Assembly (NCBI RefSeq): GCF_002939385.1
Contig: NZ_MULI01000019.1
Span: 43,124 to 107,123 of the forward strand
DNA from: Streptomyces sp. MH60
Lineage (GTDB): Bacteria; Actinomycetota; Actinomycetes; Streptomycetales; Streptomycetaceae
Direction of reading: 5' to 3'
DNA: 64,000 nucleotides
The translations under genes and the position numbers were made by a program. How positions within the stretch are numbered: position 1 is the stretch's first letter; every line of letters begins with the position of its first letter. The notes under the pieces were generated by a model, which worked only from the letters and a program-made list of their open reading frames with translations, was not told where the DNA came from and ran no database searches. Below are positions 29,075-38,459 of the stretch, in pieces.

Positions 29075-29097
29075 ACATCGATGTATGACATCGATGT
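29075..29097. promoter_or_regulatory. Tandem perfect palindromes ACATCGATGT, probable operator
   Basis: Two copies of the 10-base palindrome ACATCGATGT (29075-29084 and 29088-29097) separated by ATG, 42 bases before the GH2 start. Such sites upstream of sugar hydrolase genes are commonly bound by LacI- or GntR-type repressors. The palindromes are plain in the sequence; the regulator is not identified. Confidence 0.6.
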
Positions 29098-29138
29098 CCT
29101 GAGCCATCAGCCACCACCCGTTCTCGAGGAGAGGGTCC

Positions 29139-31754
29139 GTGCGCACCAAACGACTCAGAGACAAACTCGCCCTGTTGCTGGCCGCCGCGCTCGGCGTCGC
29201 CGGACTCGCCGCCGTACCGGCCGCCAACGCGGCCGACGACTCCGCCGCGGAGGTCCACGGCCTGAAGGGCGAGTACTACACCCAGTCCGCCCCCGGCGCC
29301 TTCGACTTCCACGAGCTGAAGGCCACCGGCTTCGACCCGCAGGTCGACTTCAACACCCTGGAGCCGCGACTCGCCTTCGCCACCGGGCAGTCGGACGACG
29401 TGAACGTCCGCTGGACCGGCAAGCTCGTCCCGGAGAAGACCGGCGCCCACACCTTCTCGATCATCGGCGACAACGGCTTCCGCCTCTGGGTCGGCGGACA
29501 GCTCGCCATCGACCACTGGGTCGACGACTGGGACCGCGAACAGACCGCCCAGCCCATCGAGCTGACGGCCGGCCAGTCCTACGACATCAAGCTGGAGTAC
29601 TTCGAGCACTACGGCGGCTCCAACCTCCACCTGCGCTGGACCGAGCCCGGCGGCAGCAAGGAGGCGATCCCGCAGTCGGCGTTCCGCCTGCCCGACGGCT
29701 TCGACTACAACGGTGCGACGGCGACCACCGTCCAGTCCACGGGCCGCACCCTCAAGCTCGACTTCGCGAGCCCGCTCGCCGCGCCCCCGGCCGGTCTCAC
29801 CGACCACCTCGAAGCGGTGATCGGCGGCGCCACCTGGCCGCTCGGCGAGACGAAGCTGGACCCCGCCGACCCGAGCGCCCTGCTCGTCGCCCTCGACCAG
29901 CCCGTCGTCGGCAACAAGAACGGCGACGCCCCCGGCACCGCCGACGTCCGCTACGACGGCGAAGGCGGGCTCACCGACGCCGAAGGCAACGTTGTCAACG
30001 CCTTCTGGAGCAGCGGCGGCAACCAGTCCACCTATGAGCTGCGCACCGACTGGGCCGACGAGGTCGGGCCGGACAACGCCCTCCCGGAGTACCCGCGCCC
30101 GCAGCTGACGCGCGACGAGTGGCAGAACCTCAACGGCCGCTGGCAGTTCGCCGCCGCCGAGGCGGGCGAGCAGCCGCCGGTCGGCAAGAACCTGAAGGAG
30201 CGCATCCTCGTCCCGTACCCGGTGGAGTCGCAGCTCTCCGGCGTCCAGCGGCACGAGGACCGCATGTGGTACCGCCGCACCTTCACCGTGCCCCGCGACT
30301 GGCACATCGGCTCCGCCCAGCGGCTGAAGCTGAACTTCGGCGCCGTCGACTGGCAGTCCGAGGTGTACGTCAACGGCACCAAGGTCGCCGACCACAAGGG
30401 CGGCTACGACAAGTTCAGCGCCGACGTCACCGACGCCCTCAAGCCCGGCCGCACCCAGGAGCTGATCGTCGGCGTCTACGACCCGACCGACGCGGCGAAC
30501 GGCGAGAACCCGCCGCTCGGCAAGCAGCGCCTGGACCCGAGCGGCATCTGGTACACGCCCAGCTCCGGCATCTGGCAGACCGTCTGGATGGAGCCGGTCG
30601 CCCGGGACCACGTGGACTCCCTGGAGCTCACCCCGCACGTCGACGGCGCGGCGAGCACCCTCACCGTCGAGCCCAAGGGCGTGCGCGACGGCGTACGCGT
30701 CAGGGCCACGGCGTACGCCGGGCACCGCAAGGTCGCCACGGTCAGCGGCCGCACCGGCGAGCCGCTGACCCTGAAGATCCGCGACCCGCGGCTGTGGTCG
30801 CCCGACGACCCGTTCCTGTACGACCTGAAGGTCACCGTCGGACGCGACCACGTCGAGAGCTACTTCGGGATGCGCTCCATCGCCGTCGAGAAGGTCAACG
30901 GCGTTCCGCGCACCATGCTCAACGGGAAGCCCACCTTCCTGATGGCCACCCTCGACCAGGGCTTCTGGCCGGACGGCCTGCACACGGCGCCCACCGACGA
31001 GGCCCTCGCGTACGACCTCAAGCTGCACAAGCAGCTCGGCTTCAACTCGGTGCGCAAGCACATCAAGGTCGAGCCCGACCGCTGGTTCTACTGGGCCGAC
31101 AGGCTGGGCCTGATGGTGTGGCAGGACATGCCCGCGATGACCGCCGGGAAGAACCCGTCCACGGCCGCCCGCGCCGAGTACGAGCGGGAGATGAAGGAGA
31201 TGATCGACGAGCACGTCAGCCACCCGTCGATCATCATGTGGGTCACCTTCAACGAGGGCTGGGGCCAGTACGACATCGGCCGCGTCGCCGCGCAGGCCAA
31301 GTCCTGGGACCCGACCCGGCTCGTCAACAACCAGTCGGGCCTGAACCTCGGGGCCGACGGCGGCGCCGGCGACATCATGGACGAGCACGGCTATCCGAGC
31401 CCGGCCCTGCCGCCGTCCCCGGACGGCGAACGCGCCCTGGTCACCGGCGAGTACGGCGGCCTCGGCCTGGCGGTGCCCGGTCACGCCTGGTCCGTGCAGC
31501 AGTCGTACGTCGACGTCGACCCGCAGACGTACACGGACGACTACCTCACCAAGCTCGACGAGGTGCGCGCCCTGGTCTGCCGGGGCAGCAACGGCGCCGT
31601 GTACACCCAGATCTCGGACGTCGAGGGCGAGCTGAACGGCCTGACGACGTACGACCGCAAGGTGCTCAAGCCGGACGTCGAGCGGGTGAAGGCCGCCCAG
31701 GAGGCACTCATCCACGACGCGTCCCAGCCCACCCCGGCGGGCTGCACCGCCTGA
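29139..31754 (+). CDS. Secreted GH2 glycoside hydrolase with PA14 domain
   Basis: 871 residues. The signal peptide ends near PAANA-ADD. A PA14 carbohydrate-binding domain follows (VHGLKGEYYTQSAPG, FSIIGDNGFRLWVGG, YFEHYGGSNLHLRW), then GH2 sugar-binding, immunoglobulin-like and TIM-barrel domains. NEGWGQYD supplies the acid/base Glu706 and TGEYGG the nucleophile Glu771. Members include beta-galactosidases, glucuronidases and mannosidases; the substrate is not decided by sequence. It lies 58 bases before the GH92 gene, so the two may act together on a mannose-bearing glycan outside the cell. Confidence 0.88.
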   Translation: MRTKRLRDKLALLLAAALGVAGLAAVPAANAADDSAAEVHGLKGEYYTQSAPGAFDFHELKATGFDPQVDFNTLEPRLAFATGQSDDVNVRWTGKLVPEKTGAHTFSIIGDNGFRLWVGGQLAIDHWVDDWDREQTAQPIELTAGQSYDIKLEYFEHYGGSNLHLRWTEPGGSKEAIPQSAFRLPDGFDYNGATATTVQSTGRTLKLDFASPLAAPPAGLTDHLEAVIGGATWPLGETKLDPADPSALLVALDQPVVGNKNGDAPGTADVRYDGEGGLTDAEGNVVNAFWSSGGNQSTYELRTDWADEVGPDNALPEYPRPQLTRDEWQNLNGRWQFAAAEAGEQPPVGKNLKERILVPYPVESQLSGVQRHEDRMWYRRTFTVPRDWHIGSAQRLKLNFGAVDWQSEVYVNGTKVADHKGGYDKFSADVTDALKPGRTQELIVGVYDPTDAANGENPPLGKQRLDPSGIWYTPSSGIWQTVWMEPVARDHVDSLELTPHVDGAASTLTVEPKGVRDGVRVRATAYAGHRKVATVSGRTGEPLTLKIRDPRLWSPDDPFLYDLKVTVGRDHVESYFGMRSIAVEKVNGVPRTMLNGKPTFLMATLDQGFWPDGLHTAPTDEALAYDLKLHKQLGFNSVRKHIKVEPDRWFYWADRLGLMVWQDMPAMTAGKNPSTAARAEYEREMKEMIDEHVSHPSIIMWVTFNEGWGQYDIGRVAAQAKSWDPTRLVNNQSGLNLGADGGAGDIMDEHGYPSPALPPSPDGERALVTGEYGGLGLAVPGHAWSVQQSYVDVDPQTYTDDYLTKLDEVRALVCRGSNGAVYTQISDVEGELNGLTTYDRKVLKPDVERVKAAQEALIHDASQPTPAGCTA

Positions 31755-31812
31755 CCACCCTCGCCCGAACGAGAACCGCACGACAGAGCAGACCTTCCGG
31801 AGGTCACCGCAC

Positions 31813-34131
31813 ATGAGAGGCACCCGGCGTCTGCGGCTGTGCGTGGCCGGGGTGGTGGCAGCGTCCGCGCTGCTCACCGCCCCGGCGGCGCAGGCCGCCC
31901 CGATGGCCGCCCCGCACCTGACCGACCTCGTGAACCCCTTCATCGGGACCGAGAACGAGGGCAACACCTACCCCGGCGCCGCCGTGCCCTTCGGCATGGT
32001 GCAGTTCTCGCCGGACACCGGCCACAACACCGGCTACGACCACTCCGACACCCACATCCGCGGCTTCTCCCTGGTCCACCTCTCCGGCGTCGGCTGCGGA
32101 CTCGGCGGCGACCTGCCGGTGCTGCCGACCACCGGTGACGTCACCGAGACGGACTACGCGAAGTACGCCGCCTCCTTCAGCCACGACGACGAGGAGGCCA
32201 GCCCCGGCTACTACCGGGTCGGCCTCGACTCCGGCGTCGACGCGGAGCTGACCGCCACCGAGCGCACCGGAGTGCAGCGCTACACCTTCCCGGCCACCGA
32301 CAAGGCCAACGTGCTGCTCAACGCCGGCCAGTCGCTGCACAAGAACGTCAGCACCGAGGTCGAGGTCCTGGACAGCCGCACCGTGCGCACCGCGATCACC
32401 GGCAGCGGCTTCTGCCAGGACACGAAGCCGTACACCGTCTACACGATCACCCGCTTCGACCGCCCCTTCGCCTCCTACGGCACCTGGGACGACGGCGCGG
32501 TGACCGCGGGTGCGAAGAGCGGCGGGGACGGCGCCTACGTCCGCTTCGACACCACGAAGGACCGCACCGTCGAGGCCACCACCGCCCTGTCCTACGTGGA
32601 CGCGCGCGGCGCCGCGCTCAACCTGCGCGCCGAGGGCGGGCACTCCTTCGACTCCGTGCGCCGCGGTGCCGAGCGCACCTGGGAGAAGCGGCTGGACGAC
32701 GTCCGGGTCCGGGGCGGCGACGACACCCTGCGCCGCACCTTCTACTCGTCCCTGTACCGGTCCTTCCTGGCGCCCAACGTCGGCAGCGACGTCGACGGCC
32801 GCTACACCGGCTGGGACCAGGAGATCCACCGCGCCAAGGGCTTCACGTACTACCAGAACTGGTCCCTGTGGGACACCTACCGCACCCAGTCCCAGCTCCT
32901 CGCCCTGCTCGCGCCCCGCGAGGCGCGCGACATGGCGATCTCCGTCATCAAGATCGACGAGGAGAGCGGCTGGCTGCCCAAGTGGGGCTACGGCACCGTC
33001 GAGACCAACATCATGACGGGTGACCCGGTGACCCCCTTCCTCACCAACGCCTACCAGCAGGGCCTGCTGCACGGCTGGGAGGAGAAGGCCTACCGGGCGC
33101 TGAGGAAGAACGCCGACGGCGTTCCGCCCACCGACTCGCCGGCCGTCGGCCGGGAGGCCAACCGCGAGTACCTCGCCGACGGCTTCGCCCCCTACGTCAA
33201 GGGCCGCCCGCACGCCAAGCCCGGCGACTCCGACTACGACCACGGCGCCTCCGCCACCCTGGAGTACGCCCTGTCCGACGCCATGCTCTCCCGCATGGCC
33301 CGCGACCTGGGCCACGACGCCGACGCGAAGCGGTACGCCGAGCGTGCCCAGAGCTACCGGAACGTCTTCGACCCCTCGACCGGCTTCTTCCGCGCCCGTG
33401 ACGCCGAGGGCGCCTTCACCGGCCCGGCCGACCCGGCGCAGAGCGAGGGCTTCCACGAGGGCACGTCCTGGCAGTACCAGTGGCTGGTGCCGCAGGACCT
33501 GCCCGGCATGATCGACCTCATCGGCGGCACGGAGGCGGCGAACCAGCGGCTCGACTCCTTCTTCGCCTACGACCAGCTCCTGAAGGACCCGGCGAAGACC
33601 GCCCGCGAGGTGTGGGTCAACGGGCCGTACGACTACTACAACGCCGACAAGTACAACCCGCAGAACGAGCCCGACCTCATCGCCCCGTACACCTACCTGT
33701 CGACCGGGCAGCCCTGGAAGACGACCGACGTGGTGCACGCGGCGCTCACCCTGTTCACGGACACGCCGACCGGCATGACCGGAAACGACGACCTCGGGAC
33801 CATGTCCGCGTGGAACGTGCTGTCCTCGATCGGGATCTTCCCGATCCAGCCCGGCTACGACACCTGGGGCCTGTCCACCCCGGTCTTCGACCGCGTCGAC
33901 CTCACCCTCGACCGCCGCTACTACCCGCGCGGCGCCCTGACGATCACCGCGCCCGGCACCTCGGACACCGACCGGTACGTCCAGTCGGCCCGCACCGACG
34001 GCTCGGCCTACGCCCGCACCTGGCTGACGACCGACGCCCTGCGCTCCGTCCGGTCGCTCGCGTTCACGGTCGGCCCGCAGCCGTCCGGGTGGGGAACCTC
34101 GGCGGAGGCGGTGCCGCCGCCGCTGACGTGA
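31813..34131 (+). CDS. Secreted GH92 alpha-1,2-mannosidase
   Basis: 772 residues with a signal peptide ending near AAQAAPM. The GH92 hallmarks are NPFIGTENEGNTYPGAAVPFGMVQFSPDTG, GFSLVHLSGVGCGLGGDLPV, and in the catalytic domain GYSTVETN-like GYGTVETNIMTGDPV, PFLTNAYQQG and GNDDLGTMSAWNVLSSIGIFPIQPG. These calcium-dependent exo-enzymes trim alpha-mannose from N-glycans or yeast mannan. It shares an operon with the GH2 enzyme and is followed by a strong terminator. Confidence 0.93.
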   Translation: MRGTRRLRLCVAGVVAASALLTAPAAQAAPMAAPHLTDLVNPFIGTENEGNTYPGAAVPFGMVQFSPDTGHNTGYDHSDTHIRGFSLVHLSGVGCGLGGDLPVLPTTGDVTETDYAKYAASFSHDDEEASPGYYRVGLDSGVDAELTATERTGVQRYTFPATDKANVLLNAGQSLHKNVSTEVEVLDSRTVRTAITGSGFCQDTKPYTVYTITRFDRPFASYGTWDDGAVTAGAKSGGDGAYVRFDTTKDRTVEATTALSYVDARGAALNLRAEGGHSFDSVRRGAERTWEKRLDDVRVRGGDDTLRRTFYSSLYRSFLAPNVGSDVDGRYTGWDQEIHRAKGFTYYQNWSLWDTYRTQSQLLALLAPREARDMAISVIKIDEESGWLPKWGYGTVETNIMTGDPVTPFLTNAYQQGLLHGWEEKAYRALRKNADGVPPTDSPAVGREANREYLADGFAPYVKGRPHAKPGDSDYDHGASATLEYALSDAMLSRMARDLGHDADAKRYAERAQSYRNVFDPSTGFFRARDAEGAFTGPADPAQSEGFHEGTSWQYQWLVPQDLPGMIDLIGGTEAANQRLDSFFAYDQLLKDPAKTAREVWVNGPYDYYNADKYNPQNEPDLIAPYTYLSTGQPWKTTDVVHAALTLFTDTPTGMTGNDDLGTMSAWNVLSSIGIFPIQPGYDTWGLSTPVFDRVDLTLDRRYYPRGALTITAPGTSDTDRYVQSARTDGSAYARTWLTTDALRSVRSLAFTVGPQPSGWGTSAEAVPPPLT

Positions 34132-34166
34132 GCTGAGGTCAGCGCAGACGTCCCATGAGTCACAGC

Positions 34167-34199
34167 AGTCCCGCCCCTGCCGAAAGGGGCGGGACTTTA
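34167..34199 (+). terminator. Rho-independent terminator after the GH92 gene
   Basis: AGTCCCGCCCC (34167-34177) pairs perfectly with GGGGCGGGACT (34186-34196) around an 8-base loop, followed by TTTAAT. It ends the GH2-GH92 transcript. Confidence 0.85.
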
Positions 34200-34318
34200 A
34201 TCTTCTGTTAACTGTGCGTAGCTTGATCGTACTTGACCGTAATCGGCGGAGAGCGATTGACTGCTTGTCCACCCGTTGTCCATTCGCCGCCCCTGCGTCG
34301 GCCTTGCGAGGCAAGCCC

Positions 34319-35659
34319 TTGACTCCCGATCCGCTCGCTCCCCTCGACCTGGCGTTCTGGAACATCGAGTCCGCCGAGCACCCCATGCACCTGGGCGCAC
34401 TCGGCGTCTTCGAGGCCGACTCGCCCACCGCGGGCGCCCACGCGGCGGACCTGCTCGCGGCCCGCGCCCCCGCGGTGCCCGGACTGCGGATGAGGATCAG
34501 GGACACCTGGCAGCCGCCCCTGGCCCTGCGCCGTCCGTTCGCGTTCGGCGGCGCGACCCGCGAGTCCGACCCCCGCTTCGACCCGCTCGACCACGTGCGG
34601 CTGCACGCCCCCACCACCGACTTCCACGCGCGGGCCGGACGCCTCATGGAACGCCCCCTGGAGCGCGGGCGGCCGCCGTGGGAGGCGCATGTGCTGCCGG
34701 GCGCGGACGGCGGCCCCTTCGCCGTGCTGTTCAAGTTCCACCACGCCCTGGCCGACGGTCTGCGCGCCCTGACCCTCGCCGCAGGCGTCCTCGACCCGAT
34801 GGACCTGCCGGCCCCCCGGCCCCGCCCCGAGCAGCCGCCGCGCGGACTCCTGCCGGACGTGCGCGCCCTGCCGGACCGGCTGCGCGGCGCCCTGTCGGAC
34901 GCGGGGCGCGCCCTGGACATCGGTGCCGCCGCGGCGCTGTCCACCCTCGACGTCCGTTCCTCGCCCGCGCTCGCCGCGGCGTCCTCCGGCACCCGCCGGA
35001 CCGCGGGCGTGGCCGTCGACCTCGACGACGTGCACCACGTCCGCAAGACCACCGGCGGCACCGTCAACGACGTACTGATCGCGGTCGTCGCGGGCGCCCT
35101 GCGGCGCTGGCTGGACGAGCGCGGCGACGGCAGCGAGGGCGTCGCGCCCCGGGCCCTGATCCCCGTCTCCAAGCGCCGCCCGCGCAGCGCCCACCCCCAG
35201 GGCAACCGGCTCTCCGGGTACCTGATGAGGCTCCCGGTCGGCGACCCCGACCCGCTCTCCCGCCTGGCCACGGTCCGCACCGCCATGGACCGCAACAAGG
35301 ACGCCGGGCCCGGCCGCGGCGCCGGAGCCGTCGCCCTGCTCGCCGACCACGTGCCGGCGCTCGGCCACCGGCTCGGCGGGCCGCTGGTCTCGGGGGCCGC
35401 GCGGCTCTGGTTCGACATCCTGGTCACCAGCGTGCCCCTGCCCAGCCTCGGGCTGCGGCTCGGCGGCCACCCGCTCACCGAGGTCTATCCGCTGGCGCCG
35501 CTGGCCCGCGGCCACTCCCTGGCGGTGGCCGTCTCGACGTACCGCGGACGGGTCCACTTCGGCCTGGTCGCCGACGCGAAGGCGGTGCCGGACCTCGACC
35601 GGTTCGCCCGGGCGGTGGCCGAGGAGGTGGAGACGTTGCTCACGGCGTGCGGTCCCTGA
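34319..35659 (+). CDS. Wax ester synthase / diacylglycerol acyltransferase
   Basis: 446 residues from TTG 34319, with GAGG eight bases upstream; the family N-terminus (LAPLDLAFWNIESAEHPMHLGALGVFE) begins right after it. The catalytic HHALADG is at 141-147. VNDVLIAVVAGALRRWL and the C-terminal segments are typical of bacterial WS/DGATs, which form triacylglycerol or wax esters from acyl-CoA and support storage lipid in Streptomyces. The unusual TTG start should lower translation. Confidence 0.88.
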   Translation: MTPDPLAPLDLAFWNIESAEHPMHLGALGVFEADSPTAGAHAADLLAARAPAVPGLRMRIRDTWQPPLALRRPFAFGGATRESDPRFDPLDHVRLHAPTTDFHARAGRLMERPLERGRPPWEAHVLPGADGGPFAVLFKFHHALADGLRALTLAAGVLDPMDLPAPRPRPEQPPRGLLPDVRALPDRLRGALSDAGRALDIGAAAALSTLDVRSSPALAAASSGTRRTAGVAVDLDDVHHVRKTTGGTVNDVLIAVVAGALRRWLDERGDGSEGVAPRALIPVSKRRPRSAHPQGNRLSGYLMRLPVGDPDPLSRLATVRTAMDRNKDAGPGRGAGAVALLADHVPALGHRLGGPLVSGAARLWFDILVTSVPLPSLGLRLGGHPLTEVYPLAPLARGHSLAVAVSTYRGRVHFGLVADAKAVPDLDRFARAVAEEVETLLTACGP

Positions 35660-35762
35660 CCCCGGCGGGTTTGGATCCGGGCCGCGCGCTGAATAAAATC
35701 CGCTGTTCGACAGCGGTCGCCTCCCGGAGCGCCGCAACGGTGACCAGGAAACGGCAGCGGCG

Positions 35763-37310
35763 ATGACGGTGACACAGGACGGCTCGGCGACCAGGGACGA
35801 GGCGCCCGCGGCCCAGGCGCCCGCACAGGAGGCGGCCGCCGATGAGGCGAACGCCCCCGGGTACGGCCCCGGCATCGACCCCGAGCGGCTGGCCCTCTGC
35901 CTGAGCGTGCTGGAGGAACTGGACACCCTCGACGTCGACCACCCGGACGCGATCCGGGTCCGCCGGGCCACCTCGCACATCTACCGCATGGTCAAGCAGC
36001 GCCGCCGCCAGGAGCGCCGCGCCGCCAAGACCGCCCACGACAAGGCGGTCACCGAGGCCACCGCCACCGGCTCCGCCGAGCGCATCGACGACGAGACCGA
36101 GGGCCTGCTGCCCTCCTCGCGCACCGAGCAGGGTGCGATCGCGGGGATACTCCAGCGCCCCCGCTCCTGCTACATCTGCAAGCAGCGCTACGTCGAGGTC
36201 GACTACTTCTACCACCAGCTCTGCCAGGACTGCGCCGCCGAGAACCGGACCCGCCGCGACGCCCGCGCCGACCTCACCGGCAAGCGCGCGCTGCTCACCG
36301 GCGGCCGGGCCAAGATCGGCATGTACATCGCGCTGCGCCTGCTGCGCGACGGAGCGCACACCACGATCACCACCCGCTTCCCCAAGGACGCCATCCGCCG
36401 CTTCAAGGCGATGGACGACTCCGCCGACTGGCTGCACCGCCTGGAGGTCGTCGGCATCGACCTGCGCGACCCCGCCCAGACCGTGGCCCTCGCCGAGCAG
36501 GTCACCGAGCAGGGCCCGCTCGACATCCTGATCAACAACGCCACCCAGACGGTGCGGCGCCTGCCCTCCGCGTACGCCGCGCTGGTCGAGGGCGAGAGCG
36601 CCCCGCTGCCCGCCGGGGAGCTGCCCGCCCACCACGTCATCGGCGCCTTCAACTCCGGTGCGGTGGACGGCCTGGCCGCGCTGCCGCTGGGCACCTCGGG
36701 GCTGGACGCACAGAAGGTGGCCGACCTGGCCCTGGTCGCCGGCAACGCCAGCGTGGTCCGGCACCGCGAGGGGACCGCCATCGACGCGGGCGGCCTGGTC
36801 CCGGACGTCGTCGACTCCAACACCTGGGTGCAGACCATCGAGCAGATCTCGCCGGTGGAACTGCTGGAGACCCAGCTGTGCAACTACACGTCGCCGTTCA
36901 TCCTCATCAGCGCGCTGCGCGCGTCGATGGCCGAGGCCGCCCGCAAGGCGCCGTCGGGACGCGCCTACGTCGTCAACGTCTCCGCGATGGAGGGCGTGTT
37001 CGCCCGCGGCTACAAGGGCGCGGGCCACCCGAACACCAACGCGGCCAAGGCCGCCATGAACATGGTGACCCGGACCAGCGCCCAGGAGATGTTCGACACC
37101 GACCGGATCCTGATGACCTCCGTCGACACCGGCTGGATCACCGACGAGCGTCCCCACTTCGACAAGCTGCGCCTCGCGGAGGAGGGCTTCCACGCCCCGC
37201 TCGACCTGATCGACGGCGCCGCCCGCGTCTACGACCCCGTCGTGCGCGGCGAGGCGGGCGAGGACCTGTACGGCGTCTTCCTCAAGGACTACGCACCCGG
37301 CAAGTGGTGA
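35763..37310 (+). CDS. SDR-family oxidoreductase with N-terminal zinc ribbon
   Basis: 515 residues. Residues 1-135 are an acidic and helical region, then RSCYICKQRYVEVDYFYHQLCQDCAAEN gives four Cys in zinc-ribbon spacing. The short-chain dehydrogenase domain follows: LTGKRALLTGGRAKIGMYIALRLL (NAD(P) site), INNATQTVRR, and NVSAMEG...GYKGAGHPNTNAAKAAMN, which lacks the plain YxxxK in the usual place. An insert lies between the beta-4 region and the active site. The substrate is unknown, and the missing Tyr may mean altered chemistry. Confidence 0.8.
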   Translation: MTVTQDGSATRDEAPAAQAPAQEAAADEANAPGYGPGIDPERLALCLSVLEELDTLDVDHPDAIRVRRATSHIYRMVKQRRRQERRAAKTAHDKAVTEATATGSAERIDDETEGLLPSSRTEQGAIAGILQRPRSCYICKQRYVEVDYFYHQLCQDCAAENRTRRDARADLTGKRALLTGGRAKIGMYIALRLLRDGAHTTITTRFPKDAIRRFKAMDDSADWLHRLEVVGIDLRDPAQTVALAEQVTEQGPLDILINNATQTVRRLPSAYAALVEGESAPLPAGELPAHHVIGAFNSGAVDGLAALPLGTSGLDAQKVADLALVAGNASVVRHREGTAIDAGGLVPDVVDSNTWVQTIEQISPVELLETQLCNYTSPFILISALRASMAEAARKAPSGRAYVVNVSAMEGVFARGYKGAGHPNTNAAKAAMNMVTRTSAQEMFDTDRILMTSVDTGWITDERPHFDKLRLAEEGFHAPLDLIDGAARVYDPVVRGEAGEDLYGVFLKDYAPGKW

Positions 37311-37317
37311 CGGGGTC

Positions 37318-37761
37318 TCAGTCCACGAGGCCCAGCCGTGAGTTCCGTGCCGCCGTCAGCTCCAGCACCGTGCGCCAGTCCTCCAGGACCCCGGCGTCGA
37401 AGTCGGCGGTGCGGGCCTCCTCGTCGGCCTGGCACAGGCTGGCCAGGTCGTCGTCGTGGGCCCAGGCCTCCGGGTCGGTCCGACGGCGCACCAGGCGGGC
37501 GACGCGCGCGCCGAGCAGCGGCCGTACCGCCTCGGCGGTCCTGGCGGCCGGACTGCCGGGCCACAGCAGCCGGCCCACCGGCGCCACCAGCCCCGCGACC
37601 TGGAGCTCCTTGTCGGCGGGGCGGCGCCGGCGCAGCAGCGCGGCCGTGCGCAGCGCGTGGCTGTACGGATCCCCGGGCCCGCGGCCGGGTCCGGCCGCGG
37701 GCCGCTCGCCCCGGCAGGCGTACAGCAGATCCATCAGCTCCTCGACGCTGCGCAGTTCCAT
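37318..37761 (-). CDS. HD-domain-like protein lacking the HD pair
   Basis: 147 residues from ATG 37761 with GGGAGG upstream. The order LMDLLYACRGE...SHALRTAALLRRRRPADKELQVAGLVAPVGRLLWPG follows small HD-domain hydrolases such as those linked to phosphonate use, where the segment would read AGLVHDIGHLL. Here HD is replaced by AP, so the metal site is lost. It is probably a non-catalytic relative. It converges on the SDR gene, with stops eight bases apart. Confidence 0.6.
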   Translation of the reverse strand: MELRSVEELMDLLYACRGERPAAGPGRGPGDPYSHALRTAALLRRRRPADKELQVAGLVAPVGRLLWPGSPAARTAEAVRPLLGARVARLVRRRTDPEAWAHDDDLASLCQADEEARTADFDAGVLEDWRTVLELTAARNSRLGLVD

Positions 37762-38234
37762 GCCTCGGTCCTCCCACGAGACAGCCGTTGCCGACGAGCA
37801 GCACACCATGGCGAGCTTGCGGCGCAGCCAACGGCAACTGAACTGCGTGGCCGTCACCGCCGACATTCGAAGGTGTGGACGCCGGTGTAGGCCGAACGGG
37901 TGAGTTGCGCACGGTGCGAAAGCGGCGGAACCGGGGCAGACTTGGGCCAACTGCGCACGGAGTGAAGGGCAATGGTTGTCCCATCTTTTGAGCCCCATAG
38001 AGCGCACCCCCGCTCATTTGGTTAGTCTGGATCGGACGGACGGCGGCACAGGGCACTACCCACACCCGGGGTCCGTCATCGGGCGAGCCGGTTCACAGCG
38101 GTTCGCCTCCGCACGAGTTACCGGCGCCACCGCGTCCGAACTGCTTCGACTCACACCCGGGCGGGCGCCGGGCGCCGGACAGGAGACCGGCGCCGACAGG
38201 CCCCGAGGGTGACCCGACACATAAGGAGTGCGCG
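37762..38234. promoter_or_regulatory. Intergenic region with divergent promoters
   Basis: 473 bases with no gene that I can support. Near 38010-38035 a less GC-rich stretch (CTCATTTGGTTAGTCTGG) could be a promoter for the small gene at 38235. AAGGAG at 38223-38228 is its ribosome site. Confidence 0.4.
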
Positions 38235-38411
38235 GTGACACCGGAAACGACGACCAAGCCAGAACAACGCACCGAGGAACGCGGCGGGCGCGCCCGCCGC
38301 CGGCCCGGCGAGATCGGCAGCCTCGACGTGTGGGCGCGCTCCGCCCCCATCCGCCTCGCGGGCTACGAGGAGGACCTCGCCGAACCGCACATCCTGCCGA
38401 GCGTGGACTGA
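38235..38411 (+). CDS. 58-residue conserved-looking small protein, unknown
   Basis: GTG 38235, with AAGGAG seven bases upstream, opens 58 codons ending at TGA 38409-38411. The N-terminal 25 residues are charged and Arg-rich (RGGRARRRPGEIG); the C-terminal half, SLDVWARSAPIRLAGYEED then LAEPHILPSVD, looks like a defined peptide. It has no Cys, signal peptide or membrane helix. The leader-plus-core layout recalls ribosomal-peptide precursors, but no modifying enzyme is adjacent. I do not recognise the family. High third-position GC and a strong ribosome site support a real gene. Confidence 0.6.
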   Translation: MTPETTTKPEQRTEERGGRARRRPGEIGSLDVWARSAPIRLAGYEEDLAEPHILPSVD

Positions 38412-38459
38412 CCCGCCCACCGGGGTCGCCGAGCGCAGGGGCGTGCCACACTCACGCCC

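Noticed and set aside
31804..35478. 1224-residue minus-strand frame across GH92 and WS/DGAT genes
   Set aside because: It spans two unrelated + strand genes and a terminator, and its composition is that of an antisense shadow.
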